Origin: an uncultured Anaerovibrio sp.
GTDB taxonomy: Bacteria > Bacillota > Negativicutes > Selenomonadales > Selenomonadaceae
Direction of reading: 5' to 3'
NCBI GenBank assembly: GCA_902786545.1
Contig: CADACU010000024.1
Coordinates: 1-43,761 of the forward strand
Length of the DNA: 43,761 bases
Below are positions 25,774-35,712 of this stretch, piece after piece (positions within the stretch are counted from its first letter, which is position 1; each line of letters begins with the position of its first letter). A program made the position numbers and the translations under genes. The notes beneath the pieces are model-generated. The model saw only the letters and a list, made by a program, of their open reading frames with translations. It was not told the DNA's origin and searched no databases.

Positions 25774-26274
25774 TTAACCTAAAAGTTCCTGTACGGTCTT
25801 ACCACGAAGCTCAGCAACTTTTTCTGCCTGCTTCAGCTGCTCAAGACCCTTCAAGGTTGCACGAACCATATTGTTAGGATTGGAAGAACCAAGGGACTTG
25901 GTCAAAATATCCTTAATGCCTGCAAGCTCGAGTACAGCACGGGCTGGACCACCAGCGATAACACCAGTACCTTTTGCTGCTGGCTTCATCAGTACACGGC
26001 CTGCACCGAAAATACCAATCATCTCATGAGGAATGGTGGTTCCCTTCAGGGAAACATCAATCAGATTCTTCTTGGCGTCCTCAACGCCCTTGCGGATTGC
26101 CTCAGGAACCTCAGCAGCCTTACCAAGGCCTGCACCAACCTGACCCTTCTCATTACCAACAACAACAAGTGCGCTGAAGGAGAAGCGGCGGCCGCCCTTA
26201 ACAACCTTTGCAACTCTGTTAATATATACAACTTTTTCCTGGAACTCAGGAGTTTCGTTGTCTATTCTAGCCAT
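25774..26274 (-). CDS. rpsE: 30S ribosomal protein S5
   Basis: The 166-aa S5 contributes to mRNA unwinding and translational accuracy. The double-stranded RNA-binding half ([20 protein letters not shown], then [20 protein letters not shown]) and the C-terminal half ([20 protein letters not shown]) are both intact. The loop region linked to spectinomycin binding ([10 protein letters not shown]) is unaltered. It lies 22 bases after rplR. Confidence 0.97.
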   Translation of the reverse strand: MARIDNETPEFQEKVVYINRVAKVVKGGRRFSFSALVVVGNEKGQVGAGLGKAAEVPEAIRKGVEDAKKNLIDVSLKGTTIPHEMIGIFGAGRVLMKPAAKGTGVIAGGPARAVLELAGIKDILTKSLGSSNPNNMVRATLKGLEQLKQAEKVAELRGKTVQELLG

Positions 26275-26296
26275 CTATGTACCTCCTTTACAAAAA

Positions 26297-26656
26297 TTAG
26301 AATTTCAAGCCAGCTTCGCGAGCGGCTTCAGCAAGTGCTGCAACACGGCCATGATATACATAACCACCACGGTCGAAAACTACTTCAGTGATGCCCTTTT
26401 CCAGAGCGCGCTTAGCAACTGCCTGGCCAACTGCCTTGGCAGCCTCTATGTTACCACCGTAGTTCTGGAAATCCTTATCCTTTGTGCTGGCAGATACGAG
26501 AGTAACACCGTTAACATCATCAATAACCTGTGCATAAATGTTGCTCAAGCTACGGAAAACATTAAGACGAGGTCTCTCAGCAGTGCCGGAAATATGATTG
26601 CGTACCCGCAGGTGACGCTTCTGACGAGCTTTATTCTTATCTTCCTTTACAAACAC
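26297..26656 (-). CDS. rplR: 50S ribosomal protein L18
   Basis: The 119-aa L18 binds 5S rRNA in the central protuberance. Family segments [20 protein letters not shown] and [20 protein letters not shown] are present. It begins with GTG at 26656 after AAAGGAG. Standard place between rplF and rpsE. Confidence 0.97.
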   Translation of the reverse strand: MFVKEDKNKARQKRHLRVRNHISGTAERPRLNVFRSLSNIYAQVIDDVNGVTLVSASTKDKDFQNYGGNIEAAKAVGQAVAKRALEKGITEVVFDRGGYVYHGRVAALAEAAREAGLKF

Positions 26657-26679
26657 TGTCGGTTACTCCTTTCTGGTTA

Positions 26680-27231
26680 TTATTTCTTACCCTTGGCGCC
26701 AGCCTTACCTACCTTGCGGCGTACATATTCGCCCTCGTACTTGATACCCTTGCCCTTATATGGCTCTGGTCTTCTGTAGTCGCGAATCTTAGCTGCGATA
26801 GCGCCAACAATTTCCTTGTTGATACCACTTACGATAATCTTGGTAGGATTTGGAACTTCAAATGCAATACCAGTTGGTGGCTCAACAACTACCGGGTGAG
26901 AGAAACCGAGAGACAGGTTCAGGTTCTTGCCCTGGAGCTGTGCTCTGTAACCAACACCGTTGATCTCGAGAGTCTTTGCGTAACCCTCAGTTACACCAAC
27001 AACCATGTTGTTGATCAGGGTACGGGTCAGACCATGGAGAGATCTGTGATCTTTATTATCTGAAGGACGCTCTACAGTGAGTACACCGTCCTCTACTTTG
27101 ATTTTCATATCCTGGTGAAGAGTGCGAACTAACTCACCCTTTGGACCTTTTACGGTAACCTTATTGCCATCCTCAACCTTGATGGTAACACCACTAGGGA
27201 TGGTAATAGGTGCTCTACCTATTCTTGACAT
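26680..27231 (-). CDS. rplF: 50S ribosomal protein L6
   Basis: The 183-aa L6 sits near the factor-binding site of the large subunit. Two similar domains are visible: [20 protein letters not shown] with a Gly-rich core in the first, and [20 protein letters not shown], then [13 protein letters not shown] in the second. It has the expected length and lies 27 bases after rpsH. Confidence 0.97.
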   Translation of the reverse strand: MSRIGRAPITIPSGVTIKVEDGNKVTVKGPKGELVRTLHQDMKIKVEDGVLTVERPSDNKDHRSLHGLTRTLINNMVVGVTEGYAKTLEINGVGYRAQLQGKNLNLSLGFSHPVVVEPPTGIAFEVPNPTKIIVSGINKEIVGAIAAKIRDYRRPEPYKGKGIKYEGEYVRRKVGKAGAKGKK

Positions 27232-27258
27232 CTGTACACCTCCTGACTTCTATAATAA

Positions 27259-27657
27259 TTACCAAACGTAAGCTACAACCTCGCCGCCGAGACCAGCCTT
27301 GCGAGCATCCTTATCGCTCATAATTCCCTTGGAAGTGGAAATGATGGCGATACCCAAACCACCGAGAACTCTTGGGAGCTCAGCAGCCTTTGCATACTGG
27401 CGAAGGCCTGGCTTGGAAATACGCTTAATACCAGTAATTACCTTTTCACGATTAGGACCATACTTCAGGGAAACAGTGATTACCCCCTGCTTGCCATCCT
27501 CAGTGAAAGTGAAGTCATTGATGAAGCCCTCTTCCTTAAGAACGGACGCAATCGCCTTCTTAATGTTGGAACCAGGAATCTCTACTTTTTCATGATAAAC
27601 GGAGTTTGCATTGCGCAAACGAGTCAACATATCTGCAATAGGATCAGTCATTACCAT
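27259..27657 (-). CDS. rpsH: 30S ribosomal protein S8
   Basis: The 132-aa S8 binds the central domain of 16S rRNA and, in E. coli, represses the spc operon. Family segments are [20 protein letters not shown] and [25 protein letters not shown] lies 12 bases before the ATG at 27657, so I keep that start over the ATG two codons later. It lies 36 bases after rpsN. Confidence 0.97.
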   Translation of the reverse strand: MVMTDPIADMLTRLRNANSVYHEKVEIPGSNIKKAIASVLKEEGFINDFTFTEDGKQGVITVSLKYGPNREKVITGIKRISKPGLRQYAKAAELPRVLGGLGIAIISTSKGIMSDKDARKAGLGGEVVAYVW

Positions 27658-27693
27658 TTAAACCGATATCCTCCTTTCATTTCGCCTTAATGC

Positions 27694-27879
27694 TTACCAG
27701 CTAGCCTTGGTTACGCCAGGAATGGCACCCTTGTAGCTCTGCTCTCTGAAACAAATACGGCACATATCGAACTTTCTGATATAACCGTGCGGACGACCGC
27801 AAATCTTACATCTGTTGTACTTGCGAACAGGGAACTTTGGTTCCTTGCTCCACTTTTCAATCATTGCCTTCTTGGCCAC
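27694..27879 (-). CDS. rpsZ: 30S ribosomal protein S14, zinc type
   Basis: The 61-aa short form of S14 has both zinc pairs ([10 protein letters not shown] near 24-33 and CRICFREQ near 40-47). This short type is usual in Gram-positive lineages, while the longer zinc-free one lacks the cysteines. GTG start at 27879 with GGAGG upstream. It lies between rplE and rpsH. Confidence 0.97.
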   Translation of the reverse strand: MAKKAMIEKWSKEPKFPVRKYNRCKICGRPHGYIRKFDMCRICFREQSYKGAIPGVTKASW

Positions 27880-27896
27880 AGTCAGTACCTCCTTCT

Positions 27897-28439
27897 TTAC
27901 GCTTCTTTAAAAGGCATGCCCATGAGCTTCAACAGCTCCTTGGCTTCCTCATCAGTCTTAGCAGTAGTAACAACGACAATATTCATACCACGGAGCTTGT
28001 CAATCTTATCATACTCAATTTCAGGGAAAATGAGCTGCTCCTTAAGGCCGATAGCATAGTTGCCGCGACCGTCGAAGGAATTTGCGCTGATACCGCGGAA
28101 GTCACGAACGCGTGGAAGTGCAACATTCATGAACTTGTCCAGGAACTGGTACATGCGTACACCGCGAAGAGTTACCTTTGCGCCGATTGGCATACCCTGA
28201 CGAAGCTTCCAAGCTGCCAAGGACTTCTTTGCCTTGGTGAGGATTGGCTTCTGGCCTGCGATAATAGTCAAATCACTAACAGCGGAATCGAGAGCCTTAG
28301 GGTTGCCTACAGCCTCGCCAACACCCATGTTAATGATAATCTTTGAGATTTTTGGGAGCTCCATAATGTTCTTGTAACCGAACTTTTCAGTCAGAGCAGG
28401 AACTACCTCTTTGTTGTATTTTTCCTGTAATCTATCCAC
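27897..28439 (-). CDS. rplE: 50S ribosomal protein L5
   Basis: The 180-aa L5 binds 5S rRNA and bridges to S13 in the small subunit. Family segments are [40 protein letters not shown] and [23 protein letters not shown] start at 28439. It follows rplX by 21 bases. Confidence 0.97.
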   Translation of the reverse strand: MDRLQEKYNKEVVPALTEKFGYKNIMELPKISKIIINMGVGEAVGNPKALDSAVSDLTIIAGQKPILTKAKKSLAAWKLRQGMPIGAKVTLRGVRMYQFLDKFMNVALPRVRDFRGISANSFDGRGNYAIGLKEQLIFPEIEYDKIDKLRGMNIVVVTTAKTDEEAKELLKLMGMPFKEA

Positions 28440-28460
28440 TAGATGGTCCTCCTTTCCCTA

Positions 28461-28793
28461 TTATTTGGTCTGGTCTATAACTTCGCCGCACTTCTTGCAG
28501 GCGCGTACAGACTTGCCATTTACTTCCTTATGTGCAACGCGGGTAGCCTTGCCGCATGCTGGGCAAACCAGCATAACCTTTGCTGCAAACATAGGAGCCT
28601 CTTTCACGAGGATGCCACCCTGTGGGGCACTCTGATTAGGCTTGGTGTGGCGCTTTACCTTGTTAACGCCCTCAACTACAACCTTATTCTTCTTAGGCAG
28701 AGCCTGAATTACCTTGCCCTGCTTGCCTTTATCTTTGCCGGACAATACCAGAACGGTATCGCCCTTCTTTACATGCAGTTTTGTAAGTGACAA
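28461..28793 (-). CDS. rplX: 50S ribosomal protein L24
   Basis: The 110-aa L24 initiates 50S assembly. The KOW-type start [20 protein letters not shown] is clear, followed by [11 protein letters not shown]. The C-terminus has a CPACG...CKKCG pair of cysteine knuckles, as in several Gram-positive L24 proteins. TTG start at 28793 with GGAGG. It lies 18 bases after rplN. Confidence 0.96.
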   Translation of the reverse strand: MSLTKLHVKKGDTVLVLSGKDKGKQGKVIQALPKKNKVVVEGVNKVKRHTKPNQSAPQGGILVKEAPMFAAKVMLVCPACGKATRVAHKEVNGKSVRACKKCGEVIDQTK

Positions 28794-28811
28794 AATAGCA
28801 CCTCCTAACTA

Positions 28812-29180
28812 TTAAAGAACTTCAGGAGCCAGGGATACGATCTTCATGAAGTCTTTATCACGAAGCTCTCTTGCAACTGGTCCAAAAATACGGGTTCCTC
28901 TTGGAGTCTTATCCTCCTTGATAATTACGGCTGCGTTTTCGTCGAAACGAATGTAGGAGCCGTCGCTGCGACGCTGGCCCTTCTTGCTGCGAACTACAAC
29001 GGCCTTTACAACGTCACCCTTCTTTATCATACCGCCAGGGGATGCAGATTTTACTGCAGCCACTATTATATCACCAATGTTGGCATACTTGCGATAAGAA
29101 CCGCCAAGAACACGGATGCACATAATTTCCTTAGCACCGGTGTTGTCACCAACATTGAGTAAAGTCTGTTGCTGAATCAT
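28812..29180 (-). CDS. rplN: 50S ribosomal protein L14
   Basis: The 122-aa L14 lies at the subunit interface. The sequence is canonical: [40 protein letters not shown], and the end [19 protein letters not shown]. It is 36 bases after rpsQ. Confidence 0.97.
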   Translation of the reverse strand: MIQQQTLLNVGDNTGAKEIMCIRVLGGSYRKYANIGDIIVAAVKSASPGGMIKKGDVVKAVVVRSKKGQRRSDGSYIRFDENAAVIIKEDKTPRGTRIFGPVARELRDKDFMKIVSLAPEVL

Positions 29181-29216
29181 CAGTTAACCTCCTCAATATC
29201 TTCCTTATTCAGGAAA

Positions 29217-29474
29217 TTATTTTGCCTTCTCAACGATCTCTACAACTCTCCAGCGCTTATCCTTGGAAAGTGGGCGGGTTTCCATAATGGAAACGGTATC
29301 GCCAACATGAGCCTCGTTGTTCTCATCATGGGCCTTGAACTTTACAGTCTTCTTAACGGCCTTCTTATATAAAGCATGCTGCTCAATGTCCAGAACTGCT
29401 ACAACAACAGTCTTGTCCATCTTGTCGCTTACAACCTTACCAATTTTAGTCTTGCGTTCATTTCTTTCGCTCAT
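29217..29474 (-). CDS. rpsQ: 30S ribosomal protein S17
   Basis: The 85-aa S17 is an OB-fold primary 16S rRNA-binding protein. Segments [20 protein letters not shown] and [20 protein letters not shown] are typical. ATG after GGAGG. It follows rpmC by 37 bases. Confidence 0.97.
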   Translation of the reverse strand: MSERNERKTKIGKVVSDKMDKTVVVAVLDIEQHALYKKAVKKTVKFKAHDENNEAHVGDTVSIMETRPLSKDKRWRVVEIVEKAK

Positions 29475-29511
29475 TAGGGAGCCTCCTTCCTTTACATATC
29501 AATTCGTTCAA

Positions 29512-29703
29512 TTAAGCCTTAGCCTGCTCGGTCTGAACAGTCTTAATGCGGGCAATAGTCTTCTTAACTTCCTTGATACGCATTGGGTTCTCCAGCTGGC
29601 CAGTAGCAAGCTGGAAGCGGAGGTTGAATAACTCCTCTTTGAGAGAAGCAAGTTTCTGGTTAAGTTCCTCAGCGCTCAAATCACGAATTTCATTAACCTT
29701 CAT
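29512..29703 (-). CDS. rpmC: 50S ribosomal protein L29
   Basis: The 63-aa two-helix L29 lies near the exit tunnel and helps dock nascent-chain factors. [20 protein letters not shown] and [20 protein letters not shown] are characteristic. Its start lies inside the end of rplP, overlapping it by 11 bases, with GAGGGCGG as ribosome site inside rplP. Coupled translation is likely. Confidence 0.96.
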   Translation of the reverse strand: MKVNEIRDLSAEELNQKLASLKEELFNLRFQLATGQLENPMRIKEVKKTIARIKTVQTEQAKA

Positions 29704-30136
29704 TTACTTCACCGCCCTCTGCTTCTAAATCTTCACGAACTACGAACTTTGTTTTGATTGGGAGCTTGTGGCCTGCAAGACGCATAGCCTCAGCAGCTAC
29801 CTCACGAGAAACGCCGTCCATTTCGAACATTACACGACCTGGCTTAACTACTGCTACCCAGTACTCTGGTGAACCCTTACCGGAACCCATACGAGTCTCA
29901 GCAGGCTTTGCAGTTACAGGCTTGTCAGGGAAAATCTTGATCCAAACCTTACCGCCACGCTTGATGTAACGAGTCATAGCAATACGGGCTGCCTCAATCT
30001 GTCTATTAGTGATCCATGCTGGCTCAAGAGCAACAAGACCATACTCACCGTGAGAAACCTTGTTGCCGCGCTGTGCCTTACCCTTCATGCGACCACGGAA
30101 CTGTTTACGATATTTTACTCTCTTTGGTAATAACAT
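29693..30136 (-). CDS. rplP: 50S ribosomal protein L16
   Basis: The 147-aa L16 organises the A-site region of the large subunit. The start [20 protein letters not shown] and [20 protein letters not shown] are canonical. It overlaps the rpsC stop by one base and the rpmC start by 11. The C-terminal GEVNEG tail is slightly longer than in some relatives. Confidence 0.97.
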   Translation of the reverse strand: MLLPKRVKYRKQFRGRMKGKAQRGNKVSHGEYGLVALEPAWITNRQIEAARIAMTRYIKRGGKVWIKIFPDKPVTAKPAETRMGSGKGSPEYWVAVVKPGRVMFEMDGVSREVAAEAMRLAGHKLPIKTKFVVREDLEAEGGEVNEG

Positions 30137-30804
30137 TAAGCTTCGCTCCCTTCAACAGCAGCAACAGGCTGCTTTTTCTCAGGAAGAACCTCACCCTTGA
30201 AGATCCAAACCTTGATACCGATACGACCATAGGTGGTAGCTGCCTCTGCAGTACCATAATCGATGTCAGCTCTCAGAGTATGAAGAGGAATGGAACCTTC
30301 GCGATAGGACTCGCTACGGGCAATTTCAGCACCGCCAAGACGGCCGCTGCACATAATCTTAATACCCTTGGCGCCAAGACGCATTGTACGGCCAACAGCC
30401 TGCTTCATAGCACGACGGAAAGCAATACGACGCTCAAGAGAGCCGGCAATATTCTCAGCTACCAAAGTGGCATCCATATCTGGATTCTTGATCTCTTCGA
30501 TGCTGATGTCAATATTGCTGTTAGTGAATTTCTTGAGACCTGCTTTGATCTGCTCAATACCGGAACCACCACGGCCGATAACCATACCAGGCTTTGCAGT
30601 GTGGATGGTCAGCTTCAGACGGTTCTTGGAGCGCTCAGTCTCTACTCTGGAAACGCCAGCACTCTGAAGGAGACCCTTCAGGTGACGACGGATTTTGATA
30701 TCTTCATGCAGATTTGCTGCATAATCTTTACCGGCATACCACTTAGCATCCCAAGTCTTTACGATACCAAGTCTTATACCATGTGGATGTACTTTCTGAC
30801 CCAA
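30136..30804 (-). CDS. rpsC: 30S ribosomal protein S3
   Basis: The 222-aa S3 lines the mRNA entry channel. The KH domain ([20 protein letters not shown], about 74-93) and the second half ([20 protein letters not shown]) are intact, with a short polar C-terminal tail. TTG start at 30804 after GGAGG. It follows rplV by 18 bases. Confidence 0.97.
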   Translation of the reverse strand: MGQKVHPHGIRLGIVKTWDAKWYAGKDYAANLHEDIKIRRHLKGLLQSAGVSRVETERSKNRLKLTIHTAKPGMVIGRGGSGIEQIKAGLKKFTNSNIDISIEEIKNPDMDATLVAENIAGSLERRIAFRRAMKQAVGRTMRLGAKGIKIMCSGRLGGAEIARSESYREGSIPLHTLRADIDYGTAEAATTYGRIGIKVWIFKGEVLPEKKQPVAAVEGSEA

Positions 30805-30822
30805 GTTTATAACCTCCTTTTA

Positions 30823-31155
30823 TTACTTTTCGTCTACTGCTACAGTGATGTGGGAAGAACGCTTCAAAATCTTGAAGGCCTGACCACGGGAACGCGGATG
30901 AATACGCTTCATTGTTGGTCCCTGATCCACATAACAAGAAGACACATAGAGGTTATCAACATTCATGTCAAAATTGTTCTCAGCATTTGCTACTGCACTC
31001 TTGAGAACCTTTTCTATAGCTTCAGCACCAACTTTTGGTGTGAACTTCAAAATCGCAAATGCATCTGCTACGCTCTTGCCACGGATGAGATCCATAACAA
31101 CGCGTACCTTGCGAGGTGCAATGCGAACATACTTTGCAACTGCTTTTGCTTCCAC
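30823..31155 (-). CDS. rplV: 50S ribosomal protein L22
   Basis: The 110-aa L22 extends a loop into the exit tunnel and is one of the macrolide-resistance loci. [20 protein letters not shown] and the loop region [20 protein letters not shown] are unaltered, so nothing suggests resistance. GTG start at 31155. It follows rpsS by 25 bases. Confidence 0.97.
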   Translation of the reverse strand: MEAKAVAKYVRIAPRKVRVVMDLIRGKSVADAFAILKFTPKVGAEAIEKVLKSAVANAENNFDMNVDNLYVSSCYVDQGPTMKRIHPRSRGQAFKILKRSSHITVAVDEK

Positions 31156-31180
31156 AGAGGAATCCTCCTTTCAAATCAAC

Positions 31181-31462
31181 TTATCTAAGTCCGGTCTTTC
31201 TCTCTTCACCGGCATGACCCTTGAATGTACGGGTTGGTGCGAACTCACCAAGCTTGTGACCTACCATATCCTCAGTTACATAAACTGGAACATGCTTGCG
31301 GCCATCGTGTACTGCGATAGTGTGACCAACGAAGGTTGGCAGAATAGTAGAACTTCTGGACCAGGTCTTAATAACCTTCTTGTCGTTGGCTTCATTCAGG
31401 GCATCAATCTTCTTAGTTAAGCTTTCATGAACATAAGGTCCCTTTTTTACTGATCTTGACAA
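31181..31462 (-). CDS. rpsS: 30S ribosomal protein S19
   Basis: The 93-aa S19 sits in the 30S head with S13. [40 protein letters not shown] and [14 protein letters not shown] are canonical. TTG start at 31462 after GGAGG. Confidence 0.97.
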   Translation of the reverse strand: MSRSVKKGPYVHESLTKKIDALNEANDKKVIKTWSRSSTILPTFVGHTIAVHDGRKHVPVYVTEDMVGHKLGEFAPTRTFKGHAGEERKTGLR

Positions 31463-31490
31463 TTTATATCCTCCTTCCGGTGATTATCTC

Positions 31491-32318
31491 TTATTTGGTA
31501 CGGCCTTTGATGATTAACTTATCAGAAGCCTTCTTACGGCGGGTCTTAGCACCCATAGCGCATTTACCCCACTTAGTAACAGGGTGCTTGCGGCCAACTG
31601 GGCTGCGGCCCTCACCACCACCATGTGGATGGTCATTAGGGTTCATAGCTACACCGCGGTTCTCTGGGCGGATACCCAACCAACGGTTACGGCCTGCCTT
31701 ACCAATAGTGATGTTCATGTGCTCAGCATTGCCAACTACGCCGATAGTTGCACGGCAGTTAACATGTACCTTGCGCATTTCCCCGGATGGCATACGAAGG
31801 GTTGCATAGTCACCCTCAATTGCCATGAGCTGTGCAGAAGCACCAGCAGAACGAACCAGCTGAGCACCCTTACCAATCTTCAGCTCAACATTGTGAACCT
31901 CGGTACCTACTGGAATGTTCTTTAATGGGAGACAGTTACCTGGCTTGATATCGGCATCTACACCGGACTCAACCTTGTCTCCAACCTTCAGACCGTTAGG
32001 AGCGATGATGTAACGCTTCTCACCGTCTGCATAATTCAAAAGTGCAATACGGGCACTGCGGTTTGGATCGTACTCAATAGTAGCGACTCTGGCTGGAATA
32101 CCATCCTTGGTCCGCTTAAAGTCAATGATACGATACAAACGCTTATGGCCGCCGCCCTGATGGCGAACGGTCAGTCTACCTTGCTGATTGCGACCACCGT
32201 GCTTCTTCAGACGCTCAACAAGGGACTTTTCTGGCTTATCAGTAGTAATTTCATCGAAAGATGCTACAGTCATGAATCTTCTGCCTGCAGAATATGGTTT
32301 AAAACTCTTTATTGCCAC
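31491..32318 (-). CDS. rplB: 50S ribosomal protein L2
   Basis: The 275-aa L2 is required for subunit joining and lies near the peptidyl-transferase centre. The conserved end [20 protein letters not shown] contains the key His in the HPHGGGEG loop. GTG start at 32318 with GGAGG. It lies 25 bases after rplW. Confidence 0.98.
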   Translation of the reverse strand: MAIKSFKPYSAGRRFMTVASFDEITTDKPEKSLVERLKKHGGRNQQGRLTVRHQGGGHKRLYRIIDFKRTKDGIPARVATIEYDPNRSARIALLNYADGEKRYIIAPNGLKVGDKVESGVDADIKPGNCLPLKNIPVGTEVHNVELKIGKGAQLVRSAGASAQLMAIEGDYATLRMPSGEMRKVHVNCRATIGVVGNAEHMNITIGKAGRNRWLGIRPENRGVAMNPNDHPHGGGEGRSPVGRKHPVTKWGKCAMGAKTRRKKASDKLIIKGRTK

Positions 32319-32343
32319 TTAATTAACCTCCTTTTCCCTAATC

Positions 32344-32625
32344 TTACGCTTCGAAGAACTCAATGGTCTCGCCAGCTGCAAGTTTTACAATAGCTTTCTT
32401 ATAGTCACGACGCTTTCCAACGAAGCGACCCATACGCTTTTTCTTACCTTCAACATTGATGGTGTTTACACCAGCAACCTTTACATTGAAGATTGTGGAA
32501 ACTGCCTTGGCAATTTCAATCTTGTTGGCAGCCTTGGCTACCTCAAATACATACTTACCCTCAGCCATGAGTGTAGTGCTCTTTTCAGTAATGAGAGGGC
32601 GAATGATAATATCTCTAGCTTCCAT
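32344..32625 (-). CDS. rplW: 50S ribosomal protein L23
   Basis: The 93-aa L23 forms a docking site for trigger factor and SRP at the tunnel exit. [20 protein letters not shown] and [20 protein letters not shown] are typical. It overlaps the rplD stop by one base. Confidence 0.97.
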   Translation of the reverse strand: MEARDIIIRPLITEKSTTLMAEGKYVFEVAKAANKIEIAKAVSTIFNVKVAGVNTINVEGKKKRMGRFVGKRRDYKKAIVKLAAGETIEFFEA

Positions 32626-33248
32626 TATGCATATACCTCCTCAATACGCTCGATGGCATCCTTGGTGATGAACAGCTTGTCAGCGTTCAGGATGTCGAAT
32701 ACATTCAGGCCAGTGGTGTTAATAGCCTTAACACCCGGGATATTACGGGAAGACTTTTCAACATTCTCTGCATAATCAGCAGTAACGATGAGAGCCTTGT
32801 TATCTACACTGAAGGTCTCCAGCATCTTTACAACATCCTTGGTTTTAGGAGCGGCAAAATCAATGCTGTCGAGAACCACAAATTCATTGTTAGCAACCTT
32901 GTCGGACAGTGCGCACATGATAGCCAGGCGACGCTGCTTACGAGGCATGCTGAATGCGTAGGAACGAGGGGATGGACCGAATACGGTACCGCCACCTACC
33001 CAAATTGGGGAACGGGTGGAACCACAACGAGCACGACCAGTACCCTTCTGCTTCCAAGGCTTACGACCACCGCCGCGAACCATGCTGCGGGTCTTGGTGG
33101 CATGATTGCCGTGGCGCTGAGCAGCAAGCTGCATAATAACAGCCTGATGTACCAGACCTGCGTTCATCTCTACGCCAAAAATATTTTCTTTTAATTCGAG
33201 ATCGCCAACCTTCTTGTTAGCGATATCATAAACTGCTACTGTAGGCAT
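32625..33248 (-). CDS. rplD: 50S ribosomal protein L4
   Basis: The 207-aa L4 lines the exit tunnel; in E. coli it also represses the S10 operon. The tunnel loop region ([20 protein letters not shown], then [17 protein letters not shown], about 55-91) is intact, with no macrolide-type deletion. It follows rplC by 22 bases. Confidence 0.97.
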   Translation of the reverse strand: MPTVAVYDIANKKVGDLELKENIFGVEMNAGLVHQAVIMQLAAQRHGNHATKTRSMVRGGGRKPWKQKGTGRARCGSTRSPIWVGGGTVFGPSPRSYAFSMPRKQRRLAIMCALSDKVANNEFVVLDSIDFAAPKTKDVVKMLETFSVDNKALIVTADYAENVEKSSRNIPGVKAINTTGLNVFDILNADKLFITKDAIERIEEVYA

Positions 33249-33270
33249 TATAGCTTATCCTCCTTCCGAA

Positions 33271-33915
33271 TTAGTTTTTACCCGGTTTAACGGTTGCCTT
33301 TACAATTACCAGGCCCTTCTTAGGACCAGGAACTGCACCCTTGATAAGGAGCAGGTTACGGTCTGCATCAACTCTTACAATGGAGAGACGCTGTACAGTA
33401 ACTCTGTTGCCGCCCATCTGACCTGGCAGCTTCTTACCTTTGAGAACGCGGCCACCGTGACCACTGATCATCGCACCTGTAGAACCAGGCTCACGATGAG
33501 ACTTGGAACCATGTCCCATTGGTCCACGAGCAAAATTGTGACGCTTGATACCACCAGCGAAACCCTTACCCTTGGAAGTACCAGTCACATCAACTAATTC
33601 TCCGGCGGAAAATATATCAACACCGATTACATCACCAGTGTTATATTCAGAAGCATCAGTCAAACGCATCTCGCGGATGTACTTTACTGGAGTAACACCA
33701 GCCTTTGCGAAATGACCCTTCATAGGCTTGTTTACCTTATGTTCCTTGACTACGCCGAAGCCAAGCTGTACTGCATTATAACCATCATTTTCAACAGTCT
33801 TGTTCTGTACAACTACATTGTTGCCAGATTCAACAACTGTTACTGGAACAACCTGACCTTCTTCAGTGAAGATCTGGGTCATGCCCAGCTTTCTACCTAA
33901 AATTGCTTTAGCCAA
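33271..33915 (-). CDS. rplC: 50S ribosomal protein L3
   Basis: The 214-aa L3 starts 50S assembly and reaches toward the peptidyl-transferase centre. MAKAILGRKLGMTQIFTEEG, GTSKGKGFAGGIKRHNFARG and MGHGSKSHREPGSTGAM are present. TTG start at 33915 after GGAGG. It lies 15 bases after rpsJ. Confidence 0.97.
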   Translation of the reverse strand: MAKAILGRKLGMTQIFTEEGQVVPVTVVESGNNVVVQNKTVENDGYNAVQLGFGVVKEHKVNKPMKGHFAKAGVTPVKYIREMRLTDASEYNTGDVIGVDIFSAGELVDVTGTSKGKGFAGGIKRHNFARGPMGHGSKSHREPGSTGAMISGHGGRVLKGKKLPGQMGGNRVTVQRLSIVRVDADRNLLLIKGAVPGPKKGLVIVKATVKPGKN

Positions 33916-33930
33916 TTATTCCACCTCCTC

Positions 33931-34242
33931 TTATAACTTAAGCTCGATATCCACACCTGCAGGCAGTTCAAGACGCGTGAGAGCATCTACTGTCTTTGGA
34001 GTTGGCTCCAGCACATCAATAAGGCGCTTGTGAGTTCTCATTTCGAACTGCTCACGGGAGTCCTTGTTAACATGTGGAGAACGCAGAATTGTGTAAATCT
34101 GCTTCTCAGTTGGGAGCGGAATAGGGCCAGATACCTGAGCACCGGTTCTCTTGGCAGTCTCAACAATCTTAACTGCACTCTGATCCAATGCCTTGTGATC
34201 ATAAGCCTTCAAACGAATTCTGATTTTCTGCTGCTTAGACAA
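33931..34242 (-). CDS. rpsJ: 30S ribosomal protein S10
   Basis: The 103-aa S10 works in the 30S head and in antitermination with Nus[21 protein letters not shown] and [20 protein letters not shown] are typical. It begins with TTG at 34242, preceded by AAGGAGG. It is the first gene of the S10 operon, with its own promoter about 135 bases upstream. Confidence 0.97.
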   Translation of the reverse strand: MSKQQKIRIRLKAYDHKALDQSAVKIVETAKRTGAQVSGPIPLPTEKQIYTILRSPHVNKDSREQFEMRTHKRLIDVLEPTPKTVDALTRLELPAGVDIELKL

Positions 34243-34377
34243 TTTATTTTCCTCCTTCTCGTCCGGGCTCTGGGCCCAAACATTTCTCCGCAGTAGTTCC
34301 CTTACTCATACCTAAGAATATGGCAAGCCATCTACCGCGTCATCGCATTGGGGGTACATAGAAGCACACCGCTTCTT

Positions 34378-34405
34378 ATTATATATACCGTACTGAAAAA
34401 GTCAA
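34378..34405 (-). promoter_or_regulatory. Promoter of the S10 operon
   Basis: On the minus strand TTGACT (34400-34405) and TATAAT (34378-34383) are 16 bases apart. The leader to rpsJ would be about 130 bases and contains a small GGGC-CCAGA-GCCC hairpin near 34266-34278 just before the ribosome site. Confidence 0.78.
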
Positions 34406-34423
34406 TACGGAGTGTACCATAAA

Positions 34424-34467
34424 CCTTATTATAAGGGCGACCATACAGCCGCCCTTATATAATAAGG
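34424..34467 (-). terminator. Hairpin terminator after tuf
   Basis: CCTTATTATATAAGGGCG and CGCCCTTATAATAAGG form a long stem around GCTGTATGGT. The minus-strand tail (TTTATGG) is short. It separates the str operon from the S10 operon promoter; partial read-through is possible. Confidence 0.75.
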
Positions 34468-34504
34468 AAATTTAGTAAAATATTTTATTAACTAAACTGA
34501 CTTA

Positions 34505-35692
34505 TTAAGCGTCAATCTCAGTTACACGGCCTGCACCAACAGTGTGACCACCCTCGCGGATAGCGAAGCGGAGACCAGCCTCGATAGCGATTGGAGTGAT
34601 GAGCTCTACGGACATCTCTACATTATCGCCAGGCATTACCATTGGAACATCAGCAGGAAGAGTTACAACACCGGTAACATCGGTAGTTCTGAAGTAGAAC
34701 TGTGGACGATAGTTGGTGGTGAAAGCAGTGTGACGGCCGCCCTCTTCCTTAGTCAGTACATAAACCTGACCCTTGAACTTGGTGTGTGGGTTGATGGAAC
34801 CTGGCTTAGCCAATACCTGACCACGCTGGATTTCCTTACGGTCAACACCACGGAGCAGAGCACCGATGTTATCGCCAGCCTGTGCGCTAGGGAGCAGCTT
34901 GCGGAACATCTCGATACCGGTTACAACAGTGGAACGGGTCTCTTCTGCGATACCTACGATCTCAACAGTATCGTTCAGGTTCAGCTCACCACGCTCTACA
35001 CGGCCGGTAGCAACGGTACCACGACCAGTGATAGTGAATACATCCTCTACTGGCATCAGGAAAGGCTTATCAGTATCACGGGTAGGAGTTGGGATGTAAG
35101 CATCAACCTCATCCATCAGCTTGAGGATGTTCTTCTTCTGCTCTTCGTCGCCCTCAAGAGCCTTCAGAGCGGAACCAGCAACTACTGGAATATCATCGCC
35201 AGGGAACTCGTAGCTGGAGAGCAGCTCACGAACTTCCATCTCAACGAGCTCGAGGAGCTCAGGATCGTCTACCTGGTCAACCTTGTTAAGGAATACAACC
35301 ATTGCAGGAACGCCAACCTGACGAGCGAGCAGGATGTGCTCACGGGTCTGAGGCATAGGGCCATCAGCTGCGGATACTACCAGGATAGCACCATCCATCT
35401 GAGCTGCACCAGTGATCATGTTCTTTACATAGTCAGCATGGCCCGGGCAGTCAACATGTGCATAGTGACGGGACTCAGTCTCATACTCAACATGTGCAGT
35501 GTTGATGGTGATACCGCGCTCTCTTTCCTCTGGAGCCTTATCGATGTTTGCATAGTCCTCAAACTGAGCCATGCCCTTCTCGGAAAGAACCTTGGTGATT
35601 GCAGCAGTCAAGGTAGTCTTACCATGGTCAACGTGACCGATAGTACCAATGTTAACATGTGGTTTTGTTCTTTCAAATGTTTCCTTTGCCAT
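34505..35692 (-). CDS. tuf: Elongation factor Tu
   Basis: The 395-aa GTPase brings aminoacyl-tRNA to the ribosome. G motifs [10 protein letters not shown] (about 18-27), [18 protein letters not shown] (about 80-97) and NKVD (135-138) are intact. Domains 2 and 3 follow and the end ([15 protein letters not shown]) is typical. It lies 20 bases after fusA. A second tuf copy may exist elsewhere; none is in view. Confidence 0.98.
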   Translation of the reverse strand: MAKETFERTKPHVNIGTIGHVDHGKTTLTAAITKVLSEKGMAQFEDYANIDKAPEERERGITINTAHVEYETESRHYAHVDCPGHADYVKNMITGAAQMDGAILVVSAADGPMPQTREHILLARQVGVPAMVVFLNKVDQVDDPELLELVEMEVRELLSSYEFPGDDIPVVAGSALKALEGDEEQKKNILKLMDEVDAYIPTPTRDTDKPFLMPVEDVFTITGRGTVATGRVERGELNLNDTVEIVGIAEETRSTVVTGIEMFRKLLPSAQAGDNIGALLRGVDRKEIQRGQVLAKPGSINPHTKFKGQVYVLTKEEGGRHTAFTTNYRPQFYFRTTDVTGVVTLPADVPMVMPGDNVEMSVELITPIAIEAGLRFAIREGGHTVGAGRVTEIDA

Positions 35693-35712
35693 TTTGGATT
35701 ATTTCCTCCTTA

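Noticed and set aside
30016-31188. A 390-aa plus-strand frame opposite rplP, rpsC and rplV
   Set aside because: It lies wholly opposite three ribosomal genes and has no ribosome site.
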